Shown: in pieces, positions 43,923-52,853 of the stretch | How the letters are laid out: the number at the start of each line of letters is the position of its first letter | Position numbering within the stretch: position 1 is the stretch's first letter | Assembly (NCBI GenBank): GCA_016785955.1 | Contig: JAEUWH010000082.1 | Location: forward strand, 124,001-188,000 | Reading direction: 5' to 3' | From: Pseudobdellovibrionaceae bacterium | Lineage (GTDB): Bacteria > Bdellovibrionota > Bdellovibrionia > Bdellovibrionales > Bdellovibrionaceae | DNA: 64,000 nucleotides | The notes under the pieces: generated by a model | Database searches by the model: none | Told to the model about the DNA's origin: nothing | The model's input: the letters and a program-made list of their open reading frames with translations, nothing else | Made by a program: the position numbers and the translations under genes

Positions 43923-44907
43923 GACGATAAACCATTTTTTGAATGGCAATAATCTGTGAGCCATTTCGGTTGGCAAAATCTTTACCTGTAAAGCCAAACC
44001 AATCCCAGCAGGCGTAAGGATTTACTTGCGGAACTTTTTGCGCCTGTGGATATAACACCACGATATTGTTCGCCTCCGCCCAAGAGTTTAAACCCGAATG
44101 TACAGCAAATTGGTCCCGGACATGATCAGGATTCATTTGGCACCCATGAAGAGCGACGTGCAATTTACAAAGTGCTCGTCGTGTACCGCAGTTTGTGGGG
44201 ATGAAAATGTATCCATAGTCAAATAATGCCGAATTCTGGGATTGAAACTCGGTTTGATCGTAGGCATAAATCTGCGAGCGCATATCATTTCTAATGGTAC
44301 GGTTCGCATTCAGGGGGCCATATAGGTGTTTCAAAATATCGCCAGCCATATCGTATTTACAATTGTTCAACCATGGTAGGGCTTGGACATCACACTCATT
44401 TCCATAGTCTTTAGTTACCCAGCTGTGCGCGGCTGCAATTTGGTTTTGGTAGACAATTTGATTTTGTGGAACAAATTGAGAATAAAATTCGTACAAACGA
44501 TCGCTGCTCTCATGCTTGATAACACCATCTTTGGGAGACGCAAAAATATAGATTTTAGAGCGTTTCAAATTTGCTAGCTTTTCAATCGTGCCGGCTTGGG
44601 CTTCGGCCTGTGCTTTTTTAACGTAGGTGTCGACCTTTAAAGCCGATGGATTTTGCATGCATTTTACTTGCGCCGTCAAAGAGTTTCCTTCTGAGCACCA
44701 ATAAACACCTCCCGCAACCGAAGCGGCACCCCTAAACACAGTAGAAAGCGCAACATGCAGCTGCACGGCCATAAACCCACCCGCCGACACTCCGGAAACG
44801 GTCACGTTATTTTTGTCTATATTTAATTTAGGAAGTCTATTCAGGGACTGGGCAGATGATGAGAGGTAGATAAATAAACCAAGAACATAGATGGTAAAAA
44901 ATTTCAC
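43906..44907 (-). CDS. type II (circularly permuted) PHB-depolymerase-family esterase
   Basis: 333 aa. Signal peptide 'YVLGLFIYLSSSAQ'. The lipase box 'SGVSAGGF' (Ser41) comes first, and the oxyanion motif 'HVALHGCQ' (His254) lies far downstream. That order is typical of type II extracellular or periplasmic depolymerases; in type I it is reversed. The C-terminal 'CWDWFG' is also family-like. It likely hydrolyses polyhydroxybutyrate or similar esters outside the cytoplasm. PHB depolymerases are known in Bdellovibrio, which digests prey PHB. Overlaps the end of the convergent DUF2330-like gene. Confidence 0.85.
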   Translation of the reverse strand: MKFFTIYVLGLFIYLSSSAQSLNRLPKLNIDKNNVTVSGVSAGGFMAVQLHVALSTVFRGAASVAGGVYWCSEGNSLTAQVKCMQNPSALKVDTYVKKAQAEAQAGTIEKLANLKRSKIYIFASPKDGVIKHESSDRLYEFYSQFVPQNQIVYQNQIAAAHSWVTKDYGNECDVQALPWLNNCKYDMAGDILKHLYGPLNANRTIRNDMRSQIYAYDQTEFQSQNSALFDYGYIFIPTNCGTRRALCKLHVALHGCQMNPDHVRDQFAVHSGLNSWAEANNIVVLYPQAQKVPQVNPYACWDWFGFTGKDFANRNGSQIIAIQKMVYRLMGTF

Positions 44908-44953
44908 AACTTCTCCTATAATTTGAAAGGTAATTTGAAAGTAATATAAAAGT

Positions 44954-45050
44954 AGCTAACTAGTAATTAACTAACTAACTAAGTACTTAACTAAGTAATC
45001 AATCAATAACTAAGCAAATAAATCATTAATTAAGTACTAAGTAATAGCCA
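44954..45050. repeat. imperfect CTAA tetranucleotide array
   Basis: The spacer between the esterase and oxidoreductase genes contains CTAACTA-, TTAACTAACTAACTAAG, CTTAACTAAG and ATAACTAAG units: a decayed CTAA/TAAC microsatellite. It places stop codons in all frames. It probably arose by slippage; whether copy number affects expression of the esterase (start at 44907, about 50 bases away) is open. Confidence 0.6.
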
Positions 45051-45189
45051 GCACTATATAACCAACAATTAAACAATAGTGTATATAATAGAGTAAGCAA
45101 CAGCATAAGTAGCTATTTAATTTTTAGTTGAGCAAAGATATGAACAAACAAAATTTCAGAGTCAATTTAATTTCCCAAAATCAAACAGA

Positions 45190-46341
45190 TTACAGCGTCG
45201 ACTCGGGATGCGGTAATGGCTCTATTGTGGTTTCCTCAGCGTAGGTCTGTCCATCATTTTGTTTTTCTATTGAAAATCCTAAACTGGAAACAACGAGTTC
45301 AGCTTGCTTGATGGCACCAACCATATTTTTTCCAGGATTAATTGTCGGCGAAGCAATCCATAAATTATCCAGCCCGGCAATTGTTTGATTTTCATTTACC
45401 TTGAGAACGCCGTCACCAGCATAGTTTGAATAAACGAAAATACGCTCCGATATTGGATTGTCTAGCGCTGTTGGGTAGGCCCGTTTTATTTGTCGCTTCA
45501 TCTTTTTCAACGCGTGCGCCGTGACTTCGGAATCGTCCGAAAGCTCGTCATCGACGAATGAAATCCATTGCGAAAATTGCATATTTTCTGTGGGTGGATA
45601 GAGCTTGCCAAAGCAAGGACCAAGCTCGTCCTGAGTCGTTCCATTCAACACATGATAGGCATTTGTGTTTTCAAAAGGTGCCGAGTGAAGAATATCCAAG
45701 CAAATAGACGTCCAGTACGTTGTTTTATTTAATTTATTTTTTGAGCGCGCAGATAAAGATTCCGTCGGTAGCAAAACACTGAGGTCCTTGAATGTGCCGC
45801 AGAAAATAAACTGATCACCATTCAAAGTTTTAGTTCCATTGATGAGCACGCTTTTTACGCGTCCTTCTTCACTTTGAAATCTAGTGACGATGGATCTAGG
45901 CAGGAAATCGCCTTTGAAGTTTTCCATCAAACGTTTTGGCCATTCATGCACAGGAAACTTCAGTGGCAATTCTGATGATGACAAGAAATAGGCAAGTTCG
46001 TCGTAGAAATCCACGTGTACATCGCCAAACCCCAAAAATGGTTTGAACTGACCGCCTTCAAAAAATACCGATTGCGATTCTTTGGGCTCATCATAGATTT
46101 TTAAATTCATCACGGCTTCGGCAAAATTTAAAGCGGAACGTGATGATTCTGTATCTGGAAAAAAACGAAGACCGTTTTCAAAAGAACCCATCGCATTGGT
46201 GATTTTCTTGTGACAGCCGCCGAAGGTGTCTTGTGCCTCTAGAAGCGCAATATTATCTGTGAACCGACTTAAAGATGCGGCTAATAGCAAACCTGGTAAA
46301 CCGCTGCCGACAATAACATAATCATAATGACGTTGACTCAT
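45190..46341 (-). CDS. FAD-dependent amine-oxidase-like oxidoreductase
   Basis: 383 aa. N-terminal dinucleotide-binding motif 'YVIVGSGLPGLLLAASL' (Gly12, Gly14, Gly17) followed by the acidic residue of 'IALLEAQ', then 'TFGGCHKKI'. The C-terminal 'GLDNLWIASPTINPGKNMVG' closes the FAD site. Resembles phytoene-desaturase/UDP-galactopyranose-mutase-like flavoproteins, but no substrate motif is recognised. No signal peptide, so cytoplasmic. Confidence 0.75.
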   Translation of the reverse strand: MSQRHYDYVIVGSGLPGLLLAASLSRFTDNIALLEAQDTFGGCHKKITNAMGSFENGLRFFPDTESSRSALNFAEAVMNLKIYDEPKESQSVFFEGGQFKPFLGFGDVHVDFYDELAYFLSSSELPLKFPVHEWPKRLMENFKGDFLPRSIVTRFQSEEGRVKSVLINGTKTLNGDQFIFCGTFKDLSVLLPTESLSARSKNKLNKTTYWTSICLDILHSAPFENTNAYHVLNGTTQDELGPCFGKLYPPTENMQFSQWISFVDDELSDDSEVTAHALKKMKRQIKRAYPTALDNPISERIFVYSNYAGDGVLKVNENQTIAGLDNLWIASPTINPGKNMVGAIKQAELVVSSLGFSIEKQNDGQTYAEETTIEPLPHPESTL

Positions 46342-46435
46342 ACCTTCAGAAATCCTTTCCTCAGAGACAAATGTAGCTCTTCGCCAAATTTGTACTCCAA
46401 ATTATAAACTAATGAAAAGGCAGAAACACTGTCAC

Positions 46436-47278
46436 TCAATAAATATGTCTAATGCATTTGATCACGTGATTGAGCACAGAAGAACTGCATTTTTTTAGAA
46501 TAGGACGGCGCTCAATCGCATCCGCAATGGGTGGGGAAATTACATAGTAAATACGCGTGAAAAAGCGTCCCAGTGCGTACTTGCATAAGAAATAATCACG
46601 AAATAGGCGTAAGTAGATGACTTCCGGTGCGAACGGATCACCATACGTACTGGTCGCAATAAAGCATTTTGGCCGTTGTTGAGTGGCGTCTTTGATAAAG
46701 GTTTTGATAATGCCTGGATTTTTAGCGGATTTTACAAAGGCCTCCGCTCGTTTGATAATGTCGGGATAAATGGGGGAATATTGAATAAATGAAGCTAATT
46801 GTTTGCCAGCGTTGTGTTGTCGCTCGTTGTATTTGTCGTTTGTGTCGTAGATTCTGAGCAGGTCCCAATACACCGATGCAACCACTGTGATCTCGCTCGT
46901 GCGCGCAGAATCCTTGAATACCTTCGGTGTCAAGGGCTGTCCCTTTTTAAGGGCGAATACGATTTCCAAAACTTTTAGGTATTTTTCGTACGTAACGGCC
47001 GCCGCCGTATAGTTTTTGCCACTCATAAAATCGCGGGCCTTTTTGATCAGCGCGACACGGTTTTTCCACAAATCCAATCGATAGGCTTCCTTTGCGCGTT
47101 CTTGGGCCAGTAAGGTGCCGCCACGACTTTGCGAAAGGACCTTGCGCAAATCAGAAAGGCACGACAAACAAATTGCGCCCGTTACGCTCTCGCCAATCAC
47201 TTGAACTTGAGCTTCGAACTCGGGCCCCATAGCATGAAGTTCAGTGACCTGTAAGTGACAACGAGGACATTTTTCCAT
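46436..47278 (-). CDS. zinc-ribbon protein with C-terminal CFI-box
   Basis: 280 aa. N-terminal CxxC (Cys4, Cys7) and a second CxxC ('AICLSCLSDL') form a zinc ribbon. A helical middle resembles TPR units. The last about 75 residues contain 'KCFIATSTYGDPFAPEVIYL' then 'RLFRDYFL' and 'YYVISPPIADAI', the CFI-box pattern (CFIATA.YG.....v..LR.FRD) found at the C-terminus of many bacterial proteins. The role of this box is unknown. No signal peptide. Confidence 0.75.
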   Translation of the reverse strand: MEKCPRCHLQVTELHAMGPEFEAQVQVIGESVTGAICLSCLSDLRKVLSQSRGGTLLAQERAKEAYRLDLWKNRVALIKKARDFMSGKNYTAAAVTYEKYLKVLEIVFALKKGQPLTPKVFKDSARTSEITVVASVYWDLLRIYDTNDKYNERQHNAGKQLASFIQYSPIYPDIIKRAEAFVKSAKNPGIIKTFIKDATQQRPKCFIATSTYGDPFAPEVIYLRLFRDYFLCKYALGRFFTRIYYVISPPIADAIERRPILKKCSSSVLNHVIKCIRHIY

Positions 47279-47362
47279 TTAATAATTTTGAGGGGATTTA
47301 AAAATAAGATCAAGGATTATTGGGACGTGGTGAGTGGCGAAAGTCAGGATCCAAAAATAAAA

Positions 47363-47393
47363 AAAGGCCGCCCCCAACGAGGGCCGCCTTTTA
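47363..47393 (-). terminator. terminator after the small four-Cys exported gene
   Basis: A 10-bp GC-rich stem with one C-C mismatch (AAGGCCGCCC / GGGCCGCCTT) extended by A/T pairs. A T-rich run follows on the minus strand. Confidence 0.8.
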
Positions 47394-47427
47394 ATGATGA
47401 TTAACTCAATCGAACTATTAATAAAAA

Positions 47428-47805
47428 TTAGTAACGGAATTGGTAAACAACTTGATCGTAGTATGTACCAGAACCAGAACTCATGTAGGTACGGAAAGAG
47501 TCTGAGAACCAGTTAACTTTAGAGTTATCAACATAGAAAGAACCTTGCATTGGGAAAACAGAAGTATTGTAGGTAGGGTGGAAATCATGACCTACATACA
47601 ATTTGATTTCAGAGCAACCATAGCTGTTTCTGAATTCGATGTTGCAAGAGTTAGTGGAACGAGCGTAAGGAACATCGTCACAGATAAGACGAGTTTGACC
47701 ACCGCAGTATGGAAGAGAACGCCATTGTCCATACGGAACATAGACAACAGCAAAAGCGCTAGAGCTTACTACCAACATAGTAAGAGCAATCAATAAATTT
47801 TTCAT
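47428..47805 (-). CDS. small exported four-cysteine protein A
   Basis: 125 aa from ATG at 47805, which has AAGGAG upstream and opens a standard signal peptide (MKNLLIALTMLVVSSSAFA). The frame is open to 47901, and a second ATG at 47862 also has a good GGAAGG site. The mature part has the block 'WRSLPYCGGQTRLIC', then two more cysteines and 'IKLYVGHDFHPT'. The same block occurs in the gene at 50050-50439. No known family. Likely a small disulfide-bonded periplasmic or secreted protein; it has its own terminator. Confidence 0.75.
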   Translation of the reverse strand: MKNLLIALTMLVVSSSAFAVVYVPYGQWRSLPYCGGQTRLICDDVPYARSTNSCNIEFRNSYGCSEIKLYVGHDFHPTYNTSVFPMQGSFYVDNSKVNWFSDSFRTYMSSGSGTYYDQVVYQFRY

Positions 47806-48389
47806 TATAACTCCTTGGTTTGATTTGCGACCGGGGTCGCGGTTAATTTGTTTGTTTGTCATGTCCCTTCCTAGCGAGATGCGTGCCAACGGTTTATACA
47901 CCTGTCTACAAAAAATCGTACTGTCAAATCAAACGTATAGTGTATGACAATTTTGACAGGGACAAAAAATAATCGACACATGTATAAAGTTTCGACAATC
48001 AGCTGCAAATTGTTGCAGTTGGGGCCTAAATGAAGCCACCTTTTTTCCTGTTTGGTTATAGGGTAGCGGTGGTTCATGGATTTTTTGGTAGTGTAAGTTG
48101 GATGGAATGTGGTCATAGGCTAAGTTAAGATAAAATATTTTGTGCTGATTCAAAGCGGATTAAATCATCAATTAAATTTGATTTAAAACAAAACGATGAG
48201 ATGTAGATATTTTAGAGATGATCATTGAAAGAGTCGTGAGCATCCCGCATCCTCTTCCCCTCAAGGAAGGGATGGAAAGCAGTGTCTTTAATAAATAGAA
48301 TCATAGAAGAATCATAGGAAAGAAAAATGGCCATAACGGCCATTTTTTAAGCAATAAAGCGCTTCCTTAAAGTGTCTCGTTGAGGGTGT
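47806..48389. other. intergenic region, promoter and terminator only
   Basis: 584 bases upstream of the small exported gene and downstream of the nucleotidyltransferase-like gene. It contains the AT-rich probable promoter zone of the former (47880-48000, with three TGACA/TGTCA copies) and the terminator at 48323-48347. Short reading frames in it look random. No gene is supported. Confidence 0.5.
48323..48347 (-). terminator. terminator of the exported nucleotidyltransferase-like gene
   Basis: Perfect 10-bp stem AAAAATGGCC / GGCCATTTTT with loop ATAAC, A/T tracts on both sides. Lies about 40 bases past the stop. Confidence 0.85.
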
Positions 48390-49823
48390 TTATTTTGCGG
48401 AAATACCGTAGAAACCTAAACAACTAGCTCCTTTAGCAGAAACTTGTGTTGTTGGTTTTTCGACAGTTTCTTCTTCAGACTCATTTTCAAATTCATCGTG
48501 TTTGAACAACCTGGTTTCAAACGCGGTTTTTACTCTATTAACGATCGCATCCAGCAGTCTGGGGGCGACTTCTATTCCTGAGTCCATAGCCAACGCAAGA
48601 CGTTTACGAATTGGTAAACGAACACCAACCGCGCGAGACAATTTTGATTGCTGAGACAATGTCAAATTAGCTTCATCAAAAATTCGAAGAAGTTGGGCCT
48701 TCGTGGGTTTTAAGTCTCTTAGTACTGCCGTATTATCCAATACCCAATGCTGAGTTGCCGTCGTCATTTCAAAAAAAGTATGGCGATAAATACGAACAGC
48801 ATCCATATACTCCTCAGTAGTTTTGATTTTAGGAGTGATCAATTTAAGGAATTCATAATGAGCGGAACCTGTTCTGTAGCCAACAATTTCCGCGGCTTCG
48901 CGCAGTTGTTTCACTGTAAAGTCATCTATTGATAGACTACGATCCAATATCAAAGATGTTACATTTTTTCCTTCTACCGGAAGACTGATTCCCGCATGAG
49001 CAAGGATTCCCAATAAATTATAGTAAACGAGGTCTTTCAAGGCGTTTACAACATTACCTTTGTGAGTCTTAAGAAATTTTTCAGTAATCATTTCGCCATG
49101 ACCACGACGCGCTAAGTTCCAATCCCAATCAGTCTCGTATTTTGCGATATCGCGAATCGCAGCGATAGCGGCCGGTGACGGTTTAAGATCTGGAATATCG
49201 TAAGTTAAGCGAATAAACCGTAAAGCAGAAATAGTTTTACTGTAGTCACCTTTGATAATGATTTCCATATTCCTGAAAATTTTTTCGTCAATAGATTTAA
49301 AACCCAAAGTTCCATTCATGTAGTCATGCAAACCGTTCCATGGATCTGTAATCATGGCGGGATGGATGGTAATATTACTGATGGTTGCCCCGCCTTTGGC
49401 AATCAATTTTTTGAAAGTCTCGTTATTTACAACATCAATTTCATATTCTTTTGGTAATAGGCTGATTATTTTATCTTTATCCTCGGGAACCGAAACAAAC
49501 TCGATATCATTACCACCGCGAGGTAAAAAATCGACCAGTGGTGGCATCGTTAACTGTTTTACTTCTTCAATAGAATGAGTTTTCAACTGATCTAGATTCC
49601 AACGGATAAACCCACGAGACGAACTGCCTGTCCAGGCAATGTCTGTGCGGCCTTCGCTGTTTAACCAGGCCCACAATCTTTGAAACTCTGGTACGCGAGC
49701 GGCATTGTATCGAAGCAGATCGGAAATTTGCTCCGGAGAGTACTTCTGAGCAAGGGTTTCCGCTATTGTCACTTGAGCAATCAAAACACACGCCACTATC
49801 GTTGAAAATAGACGTAAAATCAT
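48390..49823 (-). CDS. exported poly(A)-polymerase/CCA-adding-like nucleotidyltransferase with CxxFY tail
   Basis: 477 aa. A signal peptide (LRLFSTIVACVLIAQVTIAE) precedes the domain. Four pieces recall class II poly(A) polymerases/CCA-adding enzymes: 'TGSSSRGF' (Gly65-Ser66), an acidic pair in 'GGNDIEFVSV' (Asp105, Glu107), 'ITDPWNGLHDYMNG' (like DPf.G..Dl..g), and 'SALRFIRLTYDI' (like lRa.RFa..l.f.i, near 198-209). The spacing between the first two is longer than usual (about 39 residues). The C-terminus is SCLGFYGISAK, a CxxFY tail shared with neighbours. These enzymes normally act on RNA in the cytoplasm; an exported one is odd. A catalytic role is inferred. Confidence 0.7.
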   Translation of the reverse strand: MILRLFSTIVACVLIAQVTIAETLAQKYSPEQISDLLRYNAARVPEFQRLWAWLNSEGRTDIAWTGSSSRGFIRWNLDQLKTHSIEEVKQLTMPPLVDFLPRGGNDIEFVSVPEDKDKIISLLPKEYEIDVVNNETFKKLIAKGGATISNITIHPAMITDPWNGLHDYMNGTLGFKSIDEKIFRNMEIIIKGDYSKTISALRFIRLTYDIPDLKPSPAAIAAIRDIAKYETDWDWNLARRGHGEMITEKFLKTHKGNVVNALKDLVYYNLLGILAHAGISLPVEGKNVTSLILDRSLSIDDFTVKQLREAAEIVGYRTGSAHYEFLKLITPKIKTTEEYMDAVRIYRHTFFEMTTATQHWVLDNTAVLRDLKPTKAQLLRIFDEANLTLSQQSKLSRAVGVRLPIRKRLALAMDSGIEVAPRLLDAIVNRVKTAFETRLFKHDEFENESEEETVEKPTTQVSAKGASCLGFYGISAK

Positions 49824-50049
49824 AAGTCACCTTTGTTTAAACAATTCTTGCGAATCACTCAAATTAAAGCGAGAATGATGCCAAAACTATGTCAATTTAA
49901 TCACAGGCTGTATAATTTGTTGTCGCCCATTCAATCAAAGTGACATTATTGTAGTGACAATTTTTTGCAACATCACTTTCTTCTGTCGTCGCTCTCCTTT
50001 GATGTTCTTGCCTATTGAGACTAGCTGTCTTCACATAGAAATAAATATC

Positions 50050-50439
50050 TTATTTATACAAATTATATTTAATTTTTGTATACGATCTGTTTCCTTCCGT
50101 AGTTATGAAAACATAGAAGTACTTCTTTTCAAAACCAGAAAAGTGATTTGGCAGAAGTGTATATTTATTATCGCGCATACGGTTGACCTTCTCGGTGACC
50201 GTCCATACGGAAGGGTAGAATGCTGATGATGTATAAAGATTCATGTTGGTGCAGTTTGTTCCAGTGATTTCCAGGCTGCACTTGTTGGGATCTGGTTGGC
50301 CGCCAGCTAGCGTTTCACACGTCACACGTGTCTTGCCATTGCAATAAGGCAAATTTGTCCATCCAGAATTAGCTGTAACTTGAGTTACGGAGGCCTGAAC
50401 ACTGAAACCAAGAAATAATAGAATTGAAAGGATTTTCAT
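50050..50439 (-). CDS. small exported four-cysteine protein B (paralog of A)
   Basis: 129 aa. A short signal peptide (MKILSILLFLGFSVQA) is followed by 'WTNLPYCNGKTRVTC', two more cysteines, and 'MNLYTSSAFYPS'. It aligns with the gene at 47428-47805 over the whole mature part: W-x-x-LPYC-x-G-x-TR-x-x-C, C-x-x-E, C and LY-x4-F-x-P are kept. The two paralogs flank the exported nucleotidyltransferase-like gene. It follows the PhoD-like gene by 15 bases, so probably the same transcript. Function unknown. Confidence 0.75.
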   Translation of the reverse strand: MKILSILLFLGFSVQASVTQVTANSGWTNLPYCNGKTRVTCETLAGGQPDPNKCSLEITGTNCTNMNLYTSSAFYPSVWTVTEKVNRMRDNKYTLLPNHFSGFEKKYFYVFITTEGNRSYTKIKYNLYK

Positions 50440-50454
50440 AAAGTCTCCTGCCGT

Positions 50455-51753
50455 TTACTTAGCCACTGTTCGGCGAGTTGTATGGTAGGTTTGATTTCTA
50501 CCATAAATGTTAATGTTAAGTTCTAGAGCCGACCTGTGTACCTTAGTTTCTACGATCATATAATTATTTTCTTGAGTCACATAAGTTCGTCGAGGGTTAT
50601 CGCTGACATCATCGGCGGGGGTGCTGTGAATCGCGCTGGAAGTCAGCTCGACGGACTCGTAACCTAAGATATTTTTTTCTAGATTGCTGATCTCACTATA
50701 GTGAACATCACCCGCTACAAAAATAACCGGCGCGGCTAGGTTTTTGGCGATCGAAATCATTTGGTTAAGTTCACTAATAGATTCACGCTCTACAGATTCA
50801 TATCGTTGATAGCCGCCGTAGAATTGTGAACCATTGATAAACCATACCGGTTTAAAACACTGATTGTCGAGTTTAGCTTGTACCCAAGCAATCTGTTCAC
50901 TGCCCCAAATCTTACCTTTCATTCGCGAGCCTTTTTCGCGATAATAGCGGGAATCCAAGAAAACAAAACGTTGGTTAAACAAAGACACATAAGACGATAC
51001 ACCGGGACCGTTGGACAAGTATGTGCCATCATTGCTGCCGAAGAAAGCTTTAAAAATACGAAGTGATTCGTCTTTATATGTAAAACGAGTGTCTCCGTCA
51101 TCCATTGCATAGTCGTGATCGTCCCAAATTCCAATGATCGGAGTAAGTAATTCGGTTTGATATACGTCAAGAGCCATACGAGTTTCAACGTGCCGTTCCC
51201 ATATAGTGTCGGGAGTCACTCGAACTTCTTCGTCATCGACGTAAACATTATCACCTAAGAAAAACAAAATATCGGCCTGTTTTTCTGAAACTGATTTCCA
51301 CATTGCCTTGTGATTGTTTACACGATCATCCATGCATGACATAAGACCAATTTTCATCGAGTCGTCACTAATATCCAAAGTTTGGAACATTCGCGTGTCG
51401 ATCGTTTCGTTTTTTGAATTATAAACTGTAAGCGTGAAGATGCTGCTTTTAGGTAATTTCGTCAATGTTAGGCGATCTAAGCGATATCGTGAATTGGGAT
51501 AGCTTGTTGGTTGCACGGAATCGATTGCTAGAGTTTTTCCGCGGTCGTCGGTAACGGCATAATGTAATTTTTCGCCTTCAGCGACTAAAAGAATAACCTG
51601 CGTTGATGTGTCATCCGTATAACCTTGCATCGCAGGGATTCTGCGACCCGAGGGAATCCATGATGTTGTCACCATATTGGCTTTGGCTCGGAAGCCAATC
51701 AGCAGAGAGTACAAGAAAAAATTGACACTTTTAAGAAAAGTTCTGCGGTTCAT
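50455..51753 (-). CDS. Tat-exported PhoD-like metallophosphatase
   Basis: 432 aa. A twin-arginine signal (NRRTFLKSVNFFLYSLLIGF) is followed by a short beta domain and the PhoD-type metallophosphatase core: 'IGLMSCMDD', 'DILFFLGDNVYVDDEE', 'IIGIWDDHDYAMDDGD', 'FLDSRYYREKG' and 'FVAGDVHYSE'. PhoD enzymes are calcium/iron phosphodiesterases that act on phosphodiesters such as teichoic acid, nucleotides or phospholipids. The ATG overlaps the stop of the upstream exported protein (ATGA), so they are coupled. Confidence 0.92.
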   Translation of the reverse strand: MNRRTFLKSVNFFLYSLLIGFRAKANMVTTSWIPSGRRIPAMQGYTDDTSTQVILLVAEGEKLHYAVTDDRGKTLAIDSVQPTSYPNSRYRLDRLTLTKLPKSSIFTLTVYNSKNETIDTRMFQTLDISDDSMKIGLMSCMDDRVNNHKAMWKSVSEKQADILFFLGDNVYVDDEEVRVTPDTIWERHVETRMALDVYQTELLTPIIGIWDDHDYAMDDGDTRFTYKDESLRIFKAFFGSNDGTYLSNGPGVSSYVSLFNQRFVFLDSRYYREKGSRMKGKIWGSEQIAWVQAKLDNQCFKPVWFINGSQFYGGYQRYESVERESISELNQMISIAKNLAAPVIFVAGDVHYSEISNLEKNILGYESVELTSSAIHSTPADDVSDNPRRTYVTQENNYMIVETKVHRSALELNINIYGRNQTYHTTRRTVAK

Positions 51754-52853
51754 AATTGCTCCTGGAAAGGCTTTGCGGCTGTCCGCTCATATTTTTGTAA
51801 AAACTGTTTAAAAGTAGCTTGAAATACCCAAATATTTTTGTTCTCAGTTAAGATCCGTGGGGCGCCCATTCTCATCAAGGCGCGTGCCCACGTCGGAAGG
51901 TCAACCCAAAAAGAAATTGTCTGATCCATATCGACACTTTTCGTGCGCATAAGAGTGAGTCCGACCTGCATCATGGAGGTTAATAAATCACTTTCCTTTC
52001 GCAAAATCAAAAACTTGCCAAACTCAATTTGAACATCACCCAAGTTGTCGATTCCAAACTGAGAAACACTAACTGGATGTTTCGGATCACCACGTACAAT
52101 ACCCATTAGGCCTACAATTTTATTCTGATATTTGGCGACAAGAAAATAAGTTGGCTGGCCAGTCATTTTTTCCTGATCTTTCAGTACATCAACTGTATTG
52201 GTTGCTTGAGCTTTATAGGCTTGGTCTAGTAATTTGAGTCCCGCTAAAACATCCGGGTGAAGGGTGTCAATTTTATTAGGAGTTTGTTCTAAATAAACAA
52301 AAACTTCTGTTTGGTCAGGAAGGATAACTTTTTTCTCAAGCTTTTTCTTTGGCGGAAATAACTCTTCGGCAATACTTTTAGATTTGCTATAAAATTCGGT
52401 ACCCTTCAGAAGAGAAGCAACATCTTTTGAAATTTGCTCGGGCGAAATATTCAAAAAAGTTAAATCGGTATCGTGAATTGGAATTTTAAGGTCAGAAATC
52501 AATTTTTTGATGAGTTCATGCTCTTTAGTATTTCCTGTCTTAACGGCCTTAATTTTTGTGAGTACCAAAGCGGACACATATGGACTAATAGGATTAGATT
52601 GTTTATGAAAATGAGTTCTTTTCCAGCGCCGCAGTTCAAGTTTGCTCATTTTTTCATAAATAGGTTTAATTATTTTTTCAACTTCTTTAGATGATTGGAT
52701 TCGTCTCATCTGAAGATCAGAATAGGGTGACAACTCGCTTAAATAAGCCTCATAACCGTGATGGTTTGTCGCCTTATAGAATTGTACACACGTCGCCGTA
52801 TGTGACAGTGAACAGCTTAATAAAAGCAAGAGAGCATATTTAAGCATGTCCAT
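51750..52853 (-). CDS. exported protein with CxxFY motif and GNAT-like segment
   Basis: 367 aa. Signal peptide 'YALLLLLSCSLSHTA' is followed at once by TCVQFYKATN, the CxxFY motif seen at the C-termini of three neighbours; 'FYKAT' is identical to the tail of the 501-aa protein at 56065-57570. The C-terminal half has a GNAT-like pattern ('FLVAKYQNKIVGLMGIVRG', then 'GDVQIEFGKFLILRKE'), so an acyltransferase fold is possible. First gene of a three-gene unit with the PhoD-like and small Cys-rich genes. Confidence 0.65.
   Translation of the reverse strand: MDMLKYALLLLLSCSLSHTATCVQFYKATNHHGYEAYLSELSPYSDLQMRRIQSSKEVEKIIKPIYEKMSKLELRRWKRTHFHKQSNPISPYVSALVLTKIKAVKTGNTKEHELIKKLISDLKIPIHDTDLTFLNISPEQISKDVASLLKGTEFYSKSKSIAEELFPPKKKLEKKVILPDQTEVFVYLEQTPNKIDTLHPDVLAGLKLLDQAYKAQATNTVDVLKDQEKMTGQPTYFLVAKYQNKIVGLMGIVRGDPKHPVSVSQFGIDNLGDVQIEFGKFLILRKESDLLTSMMQVGLTLMRTKSVDMDQTISFWVDLPTWARALMRMGAPRILTENKNIWVFQATFKQFLQKYERTAAKPFQEQL

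Noticed and set aside
47871-48153. Overlapping short minus-strand frames upstream of the four-Cys gene
   Set aside because: They cover the probable promoter, overlap each other in two frames and have no ribosome-binding site.
49954-50226. 90-codon plus-strand frame opposite the four-Cys protein B gene
   Set aside because: Mostly antisense to the real exported gene; no start signal.
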